From: 2-02-FULL-55-14 sp964473365
Lineage (GTDB): Bacteria > Bacteroidota > Ignavibacteria > UBA10030
Length of the DNA: 61,104 nucleotides
NCBI GenBank assembly: GCA_964473365.1
Contig: CAYYOV010000019.1
Coordinates: 1-61,104, forward strand
Reading direction: 5' to 3'
The translations under genes were made by a program, and so were the position numbers. The notes under the pieces were generated by a model. The model ran no database searches. It had not been told where the DNA came from and was given only the letters and a program-made list of their open reading frames with translations. This document shows, piece by piece, positions 54,614 to 61,104 of this stretch. The first letter of the stretch is position 1; every line of letters begins with the position of its first letter.

Positions 54614-55573
54614 TTACGGCGACAACACGACGAAGTCGATATACAGGTACACGATCGGCGCGAGAAACACCAGGCTATCGAACCGGTCGTAGATGCCCCC
54701 ATGCCCGGGGAGCAGCGATGAAGAATCCTTCACGCCGGCGTCCCGCTTGAATCGCGATTCAACGAGGTCGCCGATCTGACCAAACACGCCAACGAGCATT
54801 CCAAGGACCACAGTGTGCGTCACCGTCAGGTAGTCGAGCACCAGCGCGCGCGCCACAAGCCAGGTTGCGACGGCCCCAATGAACCCAAACACGGCTCCTT
54901 CCCACGATTTTTTGGGACTCACCCGCTCAAACAACCGATGACGTCCCCACGTCAGACCCCCAAAGTACGCCGCCGTATCGCAGATCCAGATCGAGCCGAA
55001 CAGCATCACGACCGTCCAGCCACCCCAGTGATCGATCTGGGCCAGCTCGGCGTCGCCTGCGAGGCCCACGGGAAAGAACTTCGACACGGGGAACCCATAC
55101 GGGAACAATTCCCGGAGGCCGATCAACGTTCCAAACAACAGCGACACGAAGAGCACCCCTACCGCCGTCGCTCCAGCATTCACGATGGCCGAACCCTCTG
55201 TCCGGAACAGTTCGACCAATCCGACGACGAGCGCGAACACCAGGAGGAGGACCAGAACGAACTGGTGCATCGAGAACATGCTGAGAGCGACACCCATTGA
55301 TGCAAAGGCCGAATACGTTTCGATCTGCAGACGTTCATACACGAACGCAACATTCAGGAGGAGCCCGAACGCCAATCCGATGCGTCGCTGGGGCTTTGCG
55401 CCGCGCGCTTCGGTCAGTCCGTAGAACTCATGGAGCGCGAGGGCCGAGATCACAGCGACCAGCGCGAAGAACAGGTACCCGCCCTGCAGCGTGATCCAGA
55501 TGATGACCGGAATGGCGACGGCCGCGACAGCCAGCCGCTGCGGAAGCGACGAGAACGGACTGGATTGGCTCAT
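54614..55573 (-). CDS. cdsA: Phosphatidate cytidylyltransferase
   Basis: Makes CDP-diacylglycerol from phosphatidic acid and CTP at the inner membrane. 319 residues with about eight helices. The C-terminal signature runs SPKKSWEGAVFGFIGA, then GDLVESRFKRDAGVKDSSSLLPGHGGIYDRFDSL, with the Asp residues that bind magnesium and CTP. The start is ATG 55573, 4 bases after the stop of the DUF2007 gene; a much longer upstream frame overlaps that gene in another phase and is not used. It supplies phospholipid precursors. Confidence 0.94.
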   Translation of the reverse strand: MSQSSPFSSLPQRLAVAAVAIPVIIWITLQGGYLFFALVAVISALALHEFYGLTEARGAKPQRRIGLAFGLLLNVAFVYERLQIETYSAFASMGVALSMFSMHQFVLVLLLVFALVVGLVELFRTEGSAIVNAGATAVGVLFVSLLFGTLIGLRELFPYGFPVSKFFPVGLAGDAELAQIDHWGGWTVVMLFGSIWICDTAAYFGGLTWGRHRLFERVSPKKSWEGAVFGFIGAVATWLVARALVLDYLTVTHTVVLGMLVGVFGQIGDLVESRFKRDAGVKDSSSLLPGHGGIYDRFDSLVFLAPIVYLYIDFVVLSP

Positions 55574-55577
55574 GCGG

Positions 55578-56027
55578 TCACAGAGTATGAGTGAGATCGT
55601 CCATGTCGGCAAGGATCGACCGGGCCTCGTCGACCTGCGCCGTCGGAATGAAAAGCCGAACGGCGGTACGGAGCGGGAACCACCACGACGAGGCGTGGTC
55701 CCGGAATGAGAACTGCCGGCTGGAAATGCCCGAGCGGGCGAGCAACGTTCGCACCCAATCGGCGTCGAATTCCGATTCAAATGAGGCGACGAGCGTGTGT
55801 TCGGCGGCGAACGATCGATGTCCCGCGTCAGCGCAGAAGAGACGTCCATCAATCCGCGTGGCGCACGCACCACAAACGGGACGCGCGCACACGACGCACA
55901 GTCCCACGGATGGAGCGGTGGCGTGCGTCTCGCACATCGGCATATGGCCGTTCTGCCAGAGGCCGCACCACAGGCATGCGTCATCGACCGACCCGACCTC
56001 GTGCGCGCAATGGACGCAGTCGCTCAC
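55578..56027 (-). CDS. Zinc-ribbon/B-box-like protein with DUF2007 domain
   Basis: 149 residues. The N-terminal half has paired cysteines and histidines (Cys4/7, 18/21, 44/47, 52/55 plus CETHAT) like a B-box zinc finger. The C-terminal half (about 77-145) is a DUF2007 domain (EHTLVASFESEFDADWVRTLLARSGI...FIPTAQVDEARSIL), a small ACT-like fold. The start is GTG 56027, overlapping the stop of the CPBP gene (GTGA), with GGAGG upstream. The upstream extension of the same frame runs antisense-like through the protease gene and is not used. Function unknown; it is the coupled middle gene of the operon before cdsA. Confidence 0.82.
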   Translation of the reverse strand: MSDCVHCAHEVGSVDDACLWCGLWQNGHMPMCETHATAPSVGLCVVCARPVCGACATRIDGRLFCADAGHRSFAAEHTLVASFESEFDADWVRTLLARSGISSRQFSFRDHASSWWFPLRTAVRLFIPTAQVDEARSILADMDDLTHTL

Positions 56028-56938
56028 GCCACCTCCGCCACGTGTCGCGTGATCCGGTGATATAGCCACATCGTCCAGGCGAACAACAGCCCGAAGCCGA
56101 GGCCCTGCAGGAGCATTGTCTGCAGATCGGCCGACGAACCCATCGATTCCACAAGCATCTCGTCGTTGGCAAGTCCCATCCGTACTGCGATGACGGCCAG
56201 GCCGTTGTTCAGAAAATGGAGCAGGATGGGAGGCACCAGGCTGGCCGAGCGATAGCGAGAATACCCGAAGTACATCCCGAGCGCGACCAATCCGACAGCA
56301 TCGAACGGATTGAGATGGAACAACCCGAATAACACTCCCGACACGACGGCCCCAGCGAGCGGCGACCATGCCTTCCGGAACAGGGTCTGGACAAGCCCAC
56401 GAAAGTAGAATTCCTCCACGAACGAAGGGACAATGGCGACGACGAGGGCCACGAAGAGGAACTCTGGCACCGATTCTGACGCGAGCAGCAGCGTCATGAT
56501 CGACTGTAGCATCTCCTTGAGGGGGCCGACGATCGTCCGGACGATCTCGGGAAGCGGGATCTGACGCTGGAGGTACACGAGCGTCTCGAGCACGCGTTGC
56601 AACGCCAGGAGGCCCAGGATGAGAACGATGAACTCCCGCACCGTCGGGATACGGAACGGAAAGACTTCGAGCAGGTCCCGGCTCACGAGTCGCGAGAGGA
56701 TGAGTGTCGGAGCCAGAATGAAGAGCAGCTGCGACAAAAGCGTCACGAACCGCACCATCTGCACGTTCGACGCCGTCACGTTCAGGTCCCCCATCGCGAG
56801 GAACGTCATGACGCCGCCGCCGACCTGATAGAGCAGGAAGACGCCGACCAGCACGAGCATGCCGAACCCCGCCGGATGGATGTTCCGGTCCTGCAAAAAC
56901 GTGTGGGGTTCGCCGGGCGAGGGGTTTGTCGGTTCCAT
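56024..56938 (-). CDS. CPBP-family intramembrane metalloprotease
   Basis: 304 residues with eight or so membrane helices. The catalytic motifs are EEFYFRG (Glu175, Glu176, Arg180), FGLFHLNP (His208) and HFLNN (His241, Asn244), the CAAX-protease/bacteriocin-processing (Abi) pattern. Such membrane proteases cleave unknown or maturation substrates. The start ATG 56938 shares its A with the upstream stop (TGATG), and the stop overlaps the next gene, so all of these are translationally coupled. Confidence 0.88.
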   Translation of the reverse strand: MEPTNPSPGEPHTFLQDRNIHPAGFGMLVLVGVFLLYQVGGGVMTFLAMGDLNVTASNVQMVRFVTLLSQLLFILAPTLILSRLVSRDLLEVFPFRIPTVREFIVLILGLLALQRVLETLVYLQRQIPLPEIVRTIVGPLKEMLQSIMTLLLASESVPEFLFVALVVAIVPSFVEEFYFRGLVQTLFRKAWSPLAGAVVSGVLFGLFHLNPFDAVGLVALGMYFGYSRYRSASLVPPILLHFLNNGLAVIAVRMGLANDEMLVESMGSSADLQTMLLQGLGFGLLFAWTMWLYHRITRHVAEVA

Positions 56939-57888
56939 CAACGTCCGAAGCGGATCATCGCTGCAAGCAGCGGTATCATGATCTCATGGTGCCCGATGAA
57001 CTGATAGCCGCGACCGTGCCGTTGCGTCGGTCGCTCGACGACGTTCATCGTCGGACGATAATGCCGGATCATGTCGAAATTGGCCGTCGTGAAGCCCTTG
57101 GCCTTATGGCCGAGGTTCCGGGCGACCGTCAGCGCCTTGAGAAAGACCTCGGGGAGAATGACCGCCGAGCCGACGTTCAGGACGACCCCGCCCCCTTTGA
57201 GGCCCTTGACCGAATGGATGAGTACGCGAAAATCGCGGAACGACATCTCGCCCGTCGCGGCGCCGTCCATCGACGGCTGCTGATGGATGATGTCGGTGCC
57301 GATGGCGGCATGGACCGTCACGGGGATGCCCATCTCATAGCAGCGCGCAAGCAGCGAGACCTTACGGTTCGGGGCCTTGAGCGCAAGAAGCTTCTTGGCC
57401 AGCGCCTCGCCGTACCCTTCGGTCCCGTCCGCCATTCCCTTGATCAACGCCTTGTTGATGAATTCTCCCGATTCCCGCGACATTCCGAACGTGCCGTCCA
57501 TCAGGTTGACGGCCACATCCTCCGACGTATGTCCCCACATGGCGGTCTCGACGTCGTGGATCGAGGCGGCACTGTTCATCGCGACGTGCGTGATAAACCC
57601 TCGCTCCAAAAGATCGATGAGCACCGGCGCAAGACCCACTTTGATCACGTGGGCGCCCATCATGAGGATCACCGGCTTGCGACGAGCGCGAGCCCGGCGG
57701 ATGTCGCGCGTTACGGCGCGAAGATCGGCAGCGACGAGGATGTTCGGGAACGACGCCAGGAACGATGCCATCGATGCCCCCTTGGCAGGAAGCACCTTCG
57801 CAAAGTCCTTCGGCCGGACCTTGCTCTTTCGGGTGGCGATCGAGATGGTCTTGACGCCGGAAAGATCGATTTGAGCGTATCTAGCCAT
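56938..57888 (-). CDS. Deoxyhypusine-synthase-like protein
   Basis: 316 residues, soluble. MMGAHVIKVGLAPVLIDLLERG (about residue 75) is followed by THVAMNSAASIHDVETAMWGHTSEDVA, the pattern of bacterial proteins of the deoxyhypusine-synthase superfamily (NAD-binding Rossmann-like fold). PVTVHAAIGTDIIHQQPS (about 187) adds an active-site-like segment, and the C-terminus ends FIGHHEIMIPLLAAMIRFG. Real deoxyhypusine synthases act on eIF5A; bacterial relatives probably act on other amine substrates, homospermidine synthases included. The call is family-level only. It opens the overlapping CPBP-DUF2007-cdsA run. Confidence 0.65.
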   Translation of the reverse strand: MARYAQIDLSGVKTISIATRKSKVRPKDFAKVLPAKGASMASFLASFPNILVAADLRAVTRDIRRARARRKPVILMMGAHVIKVGLAPVLIDLLERGFITHVAMNSAASIHDVETAMWGHTSEDVAVNLMDGTFGMSRESGEFINKALIKGMADGTEGYGEALAKKLLALKAPNRKVSLLARCYEMGIPVTVHAAIGTDIIHQQPSMDGAATGEMSFRDFRVLIHSVKGLKGGGVVLNVGSAVILPEVFLKALTVARNLGHKAKGFTTANFDMIRHYRPTMNVVERPTQRHGRGYQFIGHHEIMIPLLAAMIRFGR

Positions 57889-57913
57889 GGGAGGTCAATC
57901 GCTCACAGAATAA

Positions 57914-58054
57914 TGAAGGAAACCACGAAGTGACACGAATCGAGATGAAGAACTTGGGCTCGAAGCTTGAGGAAGTACGGATCACGTTGGGATGACTGCC
58001 ACACTTTCAGTTTGACTTCGTGTCAAAGTTCTCGTTACGAACTTCGCGTCCTTC
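57914..58054. repeat. Imperfect inverted repeat of the CACGAAG type
   Basis: GAAGGAAACCACGAAGTGACACGAA at the left (57914) faces GACTTCGTGTCAAAGTTC...CTTCGCGTCCTTC at the right (ending 58054). It fills the gap between the deoxyhypusine-synthase-like gene and the DUF3108 stop. This is the third palindrome type in the window. Confidence 0.6.
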
Positions 58055-58070
58055 ATGGATCATCTCCTAT

Positions 58071-58862
58071 CTACTTGATCCTTCCCTTCAGCGGCCCCCG
58101 GAGGCCCTTGTATTCCCGCAGCTCGGCATCGATCGAGCCGATGGCCACCTTGGTGCTCACTTTGACGGGGATGCGCCGCTCGTCATTTGACAGCCAGATC
58201 AGGATCCGACCGTCACTCTTGAACAGCCCCCCCTCTTTAATGAGGGGCTCGATCAGGAAGCAATCGAACGTTCCAGCATCGACCGACACTTTCTGGAATC
58301 CCAGGAACCGCACGGCCAGCGCGTAGGCCGAGTCCTTGTAGAAATTCTTCATCTCCGTCCGCTGCCCCGGACGCATGTTCCCGAAATCGAACGTGCGGGC
58401 GAGATACAGGGCCGAGACAACATCCTGAACGTTCGGCGGTATAGGGAAGACGCCATTCTTCGTTGTTGCAACGCCCCGTGCGTGGTCAAAATCGGCTTCG
58501 AAGTCGCGCGAATATCCCCCTTCGCGGATCCGCTGCGTGAAACGCCACGGGATCAGGGCAGATTCGTCCACGACCGTACGGTAGAGGTCGTCCACCTTGT
58601 AGATCCAGGAGAACGATGGCGTCGACTGGACGGAGAATTCGATCCGGTATGCCGGCCGACCGTTGACCGTGTCCATCGCGGGAATCGAAAAGACCGCTTC
58701 TCCGGCCGTGAAGAGCGAGTAGCCCACGTCATAGACAAGTCGTTCTCCGAGGCCGAAAGCGGACTGCTCCACACGCCGGAACGACGTCGCCGCCGAATCC
58801 CTGGGCGCCTGAGCCTGCAGCACCGACGTCGCAAACAATATGAGAAGTACGAGGTTTGACAC
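58071..58862 (-). CDS. DUF3108-domain protein
   Basis: 263 residues, exported (signal peptide ends VLQAQ, about residue 18). FGLGERLVYDVGYSLFTAGEAVFSI is the usual DUF3108 start, with VDDLYRTVVDESALIPWRFTQRIREGGYSRD and WLSNDERRIPVKVSTKVAIGSIDAEL as later blocks. The fold is probably a lipid-binding beta-barrel; function unknown. The start is GTG 58862 without a clear SD, directly after a tandem-repeat tract. Position next to the GT9 gene hints at envelope biogenesis. Confidence 0.85.
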   Translation of the reverse strand: MSNLVLLILFATSVLQAQAPRDSAATSFRRVEQSAFGLGERLVYDVGYSLFTAGEAVFSIPAMDTVNGRPAYRIEFSVQSTPSFSWIYKVDDLYRTVVDESALIPWRFTQRIREGGYSRDFEADFDHARGVATTKNGVFPIPPNVQDVVSALYLARTFDFGNMRPGQRTEMKNFYKDSAYALAVRFLGFQKVSVDAGTFDCFLIEPLIKEGGLFKSDGRILIWLSNDERRIPVKVSTKVAIGSIDAELREYKGLRGPLKGRIK

Positions 58863-58883
58863 GATTTCGTGGTCCCCAAGCGC

Positions 58884-59040
58884 GCTTCAGTCTTTCATCT
58901 CTTCATCTTCTTATCTTTACATCTTTCATCCTACATCCTACATCCTACATCCTACATCCTACATCCCACATCCTACCTCCTACCTCCTACCTTCTACCTT
59001 CTACCTCCTACCTACTTCCTACTACCTACTTCTTCATCAC
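58884..59040 (-). repeat. Tandem (TACATCC)n / CCTACCT tract
   Basis: About six copies of the 7-base unit TACATCC (around 58930-58970), flanked by degenerate TTCATCTTC and CTACCTCCTAC units. On the transcript this reads GGATGTA repeats. It starts with GCTTCAGTCTTTCATC, shared with 49965. Unit and lack of spacers exclude CRISPR. Confidence 0.8.
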
Positions 59041-59076
59041 TTTCTTCACCGCCTCAAACACCTCTTCCACGCCGAT

Positions 59077-59176
59077 NNNNNNNNNNNNNNNNNNNNNNNN
59101 NNNNNNNNNNNNNNNNNNNNNNNNNNNNNNNNNNNNNNNNNNNNNNNNNNNNNNNNNNNNNNNNNNNNNNNNNNNN
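59077..59176. other. Assembly gap of 100 N with duplicated 55-base flank
   Basis: The 55 bases before the Ns (59022-59076) are identical to the 55 bases after them (59177-59231). Two contigs with overlapping ends were therefore probably joined by a nominal gap, so the true distance may be about -55 bases rather than +100. No sequence need be missing. Confidence 0.85.
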
Positions 59177-59180
59177 CTAC

Positions 59181-60200
59181 CTACTTCTTCATCACTTTCT
59201 TCACCGCCTCAAACACCTCTTCCACGCCGATCTGTTCCATGCACAGGTTGCCGATGCACATATCGCCGGTGCAATGCGGGCAACGGGCCGGGACAGGCGT
59301 GAACGTCACGGCAGCTTCGCTCAGCGGTCCCCACCGCGTTACGCCAGTGGCCGCGAGAGGCGGATAGAAACCCACCACCGGCGAGCCGACAGCTGAAGCG
59401 ATGTGGAGCGGACCCGTCGAGTTCGCCACGAACACCGAGCCGCGCTCGATGAACGCCGCAAGCTCCATCAGCGAGAACCGACCGACACAGGCCACCGCGC
59501 TCCCTCCCGACCGTTCCACCACTTCGCGCACAAGGGCATCTTCTTGAGCGCTCCCCGTCACCACTACGGGACCCTCAACAGCTAAGGCTCGCGCCAGATC
59601 GCCAAATCGATGAGCGGGCCAGTCTCGCGAAGACCCGCCGCTTCCGGGATGCAGGATCGCCGGACGATCCGACGGGGTCAGGCCCAGCTCACCACGGACT
59701 CTCTCCGCCGCTTCAGCATGGCGCAGGGTTGTCGCGATCCGTGGTCGCACGTGGTCGGGCACATCGACGCCAAGAGGCAGCAACAAGCGGGCATTGAAGT
59801 CCGCTTCGTGCCGGAGACCTGTCTTGCGATGGTCCTTCGCGCGTCGATTGAACAGGAACGAGTACCAACGAAACGCTGTCCCCACGCGGACCCGTATCCC
59901 CGCCCGATACGTCAGCCAGGCAAGGTGCGGACGCGGGAAGACGTGGACCGCTGCGTCGAAGTTCTGAGCGCGAATCTCAGCCAGCAGCTCCTCGGTCGGA
60001 CGCGGATCTCCATTCCGATCCACCAGCAACACCGAATCAACGCCGGGATAGTGCTCCACCAGTTCCTGCGTGTATTCCCGCACGAGGAACGAAACTCGCG
60101 CGTCCGGCCATGTGCGTCGGATGAGGTCGACGACGGGAAGCGTCAGAACGACGTCACCGATGCGGTCGGTGCGAAGCAGGAGAACGCGACGGATATCCAA
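59181..60200 (-). CDS. Glycosyltransferase family 9 (heptosyltransferase-like)
   Basis: 339 residues. VLLLRTDRIGDVVLTLPVVDLIRRTWP is the GT9 N-terminus (D/R-x-GD motif). ILHPGSGGSSRDWPAHRFGDLARAL near residue 188 and VFVANSTGPLHIASAVGSPVVGFY near 268 are the GT-B donor-site blocks, the latter with the conserved S/DTGPxH. Such enzymes add ADP-heptose or related sugars to lipopolysaccharide core. Three late cysteines (CPHCTGDMC) could form a metal site, as in some relatives. The start is TTG 60200 without SD. The 3' end lies at the scaffold join. Confidence 0.87.
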   Translation of the reverse strand: MDIRRVLLLRTDRIGDVVLTLPVVDLIRRTWPDARVSFLVREYTQELVEHYPGVDSVLLVDRNGDPRPTEELLAEIRAQNFDAAVHVFPRPHLAWLTYRAGIRVRVGTAFRWYSFLFNRRAKDHRKTGLRHEADFNARLLLPLGVDVPDHVRPRIATTLRHAEAAERVRGELGLTPSDRPAILHPGSGGSSRDWPAHRFGDLARALAVEGPVVVTGSAQEDALVREVVERSGGSAVACVGRFSLMELAAFIERGSVFVANSTGPLHIASAVGSPVVGFYPPLAATGVTRWGPLSEAAVTFTPVPARCPHCTGDMCIGNLCMEQIGVEEVFEAVKKVMKK

Positions 60201-60393
60201 TCAGAGTTCTGGGAATGTGAACGAAGATACCCAGAATTGGAGAGAAGGGAAAGGAGCGGGCAGAGAACTGAGAGGATTGCTGATTTCGAATTGTCGATTG
60301 CGGAATATCAATGAAGAAGAGCGGAAGTGCTCCCGCTCATGACCCATCGAGGCCTTTACAGCGAGCCCCCCCAGTGGGGATGACTCATCAGGA

Positions 60394-60438
60394 ACCTCCA
60401 AGCCACCTCCCACCTCCCTCCTACCTCCTCGTACCTGG
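60394..60438 (-). repeat. Pyrimidine-rich 3' tract after the response regulator
   Basis: ACCTCCAAGCCACCTCCCACC, TCCTACCTCCTCGTACC runs to the regulator stop at 60441. The remaining gap (60201-60393) contains a GATTGCTGATTTCGAATTG-like degenerate stretch and no gene. Confidence 0.5.
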
Positions 60439-60440
60439 CA

Positions 60441-61104
60441 TCATCCCTTGAGCACAAACCCCCCATCGAACGTATCGAAAATCAACTTCGTCTTTTGGCC
60501 TCCGTCGAGGGCCGTCCGCAGGTAGCCCATATAGACGTCGATCACATTCGTCTCTTTGTAGTTCTCGTGCCCCCAGATCTCTTTTGCGATCTCAGCACGC
60601 GAGACGGTGACGTTCTTGTTGCGGGCCAGGAATTCGAGAAGACGGAATTCAATGTTGCTGACCTGGATCGGCATTCCGTTGCGTATCACCTGCTGCTGCT
60701 CCAGATCGATACGAATGTCGCCGACCTGCAGGGTCTGCGGACGCGCCGCCGCGGACCGACGCAAGATCGCTTCGATGCGGGCGATGAGCTCGTCGAAGTC
60801 GAACGGCTTCACCAGATAGTCGTCGGCCCCGAGTCGAAGTCCTTTGATCCGATCGTCGACAAAGCGATCGGCAGAGACGATAAACACCGGAGTCCGGATC
60901 CCCTCCTTGCGTGCGGCTTCGAGCACGTCGAACCCGCTGATGCCCGGCAGATGGATGTCGAGCAATACCAGATCGAAGGAACCGGAACGGAGCTTTTCGA
61001 GTCCGGCTTCCCCCGTGGGGGCCCATTCGGTGCGGAAATTCGACTTCTCGAGTCGGTGGGCCACGACGGTGGCGATCGAATCTTCGTCCTCGACGATGAG
61101 GATC
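60441..61104 (-). CDS. OmpR/PhoB-family response regulator (5' end outside the window)
   Basis: 221 residues are visible and the frame continues past the right edge; only the first few codons seem to be missing (first visible residues ILIVEDEDSIATVV). The receiver has the acidic pair in VEDED and phospho-acceptor Asp in LVLLDIHLPG. The conserved Lys is in DDYLVKPFDFDEL. The winged-helix domain (last 95 residues) has LEFLARNKNVTVSRAEIAKEIWG and NVIDVYMGYLRTAL, the OmpR/PhoB recognition pattern. Its kinase is not in the window. Confidence 0.92.
   Translation of the reverse strand, partial: ILIVEDEDSIATVVAHRLEKSNFRTEWAPTGEAGLEKLRSGSFDLVLLDIHLPGISGFDVLEAARKEGIRTPVFIVSADRFVDDRIKGLRLGADDYLVKPFDFDELIARIEAILRRSAAARPQTLQVGDIRIDLEQQQVIRNGMPIQVSNIEFRLLEFLARNKNVTVSRAEIAKEIWGHENYKETNVIDVYMGYLRTALDGGQKTKLIFDTFDGGFVLKG

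Larger units (their letters stand above)
58863..59180. other. Gap between GT9 and DUF3108 genes: repeat tract plus N-run
   Basis: No gene is seen. The stretch holds a tandem pyrimidine-rich tract (58884-59040) and then the run of 100 N. The sequence at 59022-59076 is a second copy of 59177-59231, i.e. of the 3' end of the GT9 gene. Confidence 0.7.

Noticed and set aside
58930..59020. CRISPR array
   Set aside because: The repeated unit is only 7 bases, contiguous and without unique spacers; no cas genes are present.
59077..59176. True unsequenced gap of 100 bases
   Set aside because: The identical 55-base flanks indicate overlapping contig ends with a default-length N filler.

Overview
The window is GC-rich (about 60 % by eye), densely packed bacterial DNA, most of it transcribed from the minus strand. 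Several features point to the FCB group (Bacteroidota and relatives, of the Ignavibacteria/Kapabacteria/Chlorobi kind). They are a secreted protein with a 'PNHPNPFNPST' type sorting tail, a GWxTD-domain protein, an ExbB-ExbD-ExbD-TonB-PstS-TPR operon, DUF3108 and DUF2007 proteins, and TTG/GTG starts without Shine-Dalgarno sites. The assignment rests on gene content only; there is no rRNA or tRNA in the window. A run of 100 N at 59077-59176 shows that this is a scaffold, probably metagenome-derived.

Region 1 (1-8.95 kb): tail of a plus-strand peptidase-like gene, a large secreted beta-propeller/cohesin/dockerin protein, then an efflux operon (outer-membrane barrel, TolC, RND pump) with a visible promoter and an overlapping palindrome. 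Region 2 (9-21 kb) is redox: an octaheme HAO-like cytochrome c with a porin, a P1 peptidase, a hemerythrin, a molybdopterin oxidoreductase with a fused four-cluster ferredoxin/DmsC anchor, an esterase and an NfnAB/SudAB-like flavoprotein pair. Region 3 (21-27 kb): TerC plus three APC amino-acid transporters, one carrying a C-terminal universal-stress domain. Region 4 (27-35.2 kb): a STAS-ExbB-ExbD-ExbD-TonB-PstS-TPR operon with several small proteins, followed by a second TonB. Region 5 (35.4-38.7 kb): an NtrC-type regulator and its histidine kinase.

Region 6 (38.8-43.7 kb, plus strand): tilS, hpt, ftsH and a dolichol/phytol-kinase-like protein. Region 7 (43.7-49.8 kb): YraN, a GH9 glycosidase, a GxxExxY protein between inverted copies of a dispersed repeat, RNase HII, and a UbiA prenyltransferase / geranylgeranyl reductase / ferredoxin group that looks like archaeal-type isoprenoid lipid chemistry. 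Region 8 (50-61.1 kb) is an envelope block: a BamA-like protein, GWxTD, RimO, CdsA, DUF2007, CPBP protease, a deoxyhypusine-synthase-like protein, DUF3108, a GT9 glycosyltransferase and a truncated OmpR-type regulator.

The most unusual features are the repeats. One family (CCGCAAAGAACGCAAAG and relatives) forms inverted pairs between genes; one copy codes for the last residues of RNase HII and a facing pair brackets the GxxExxY gene. A second kind, pyrimidine-rich on the plus strand, abuts the stop codons of five minus-strand genes. The biochemical highlights are the GGR-ferredoxin-UbiA locus and the octaheme cytochrome-porin operon.
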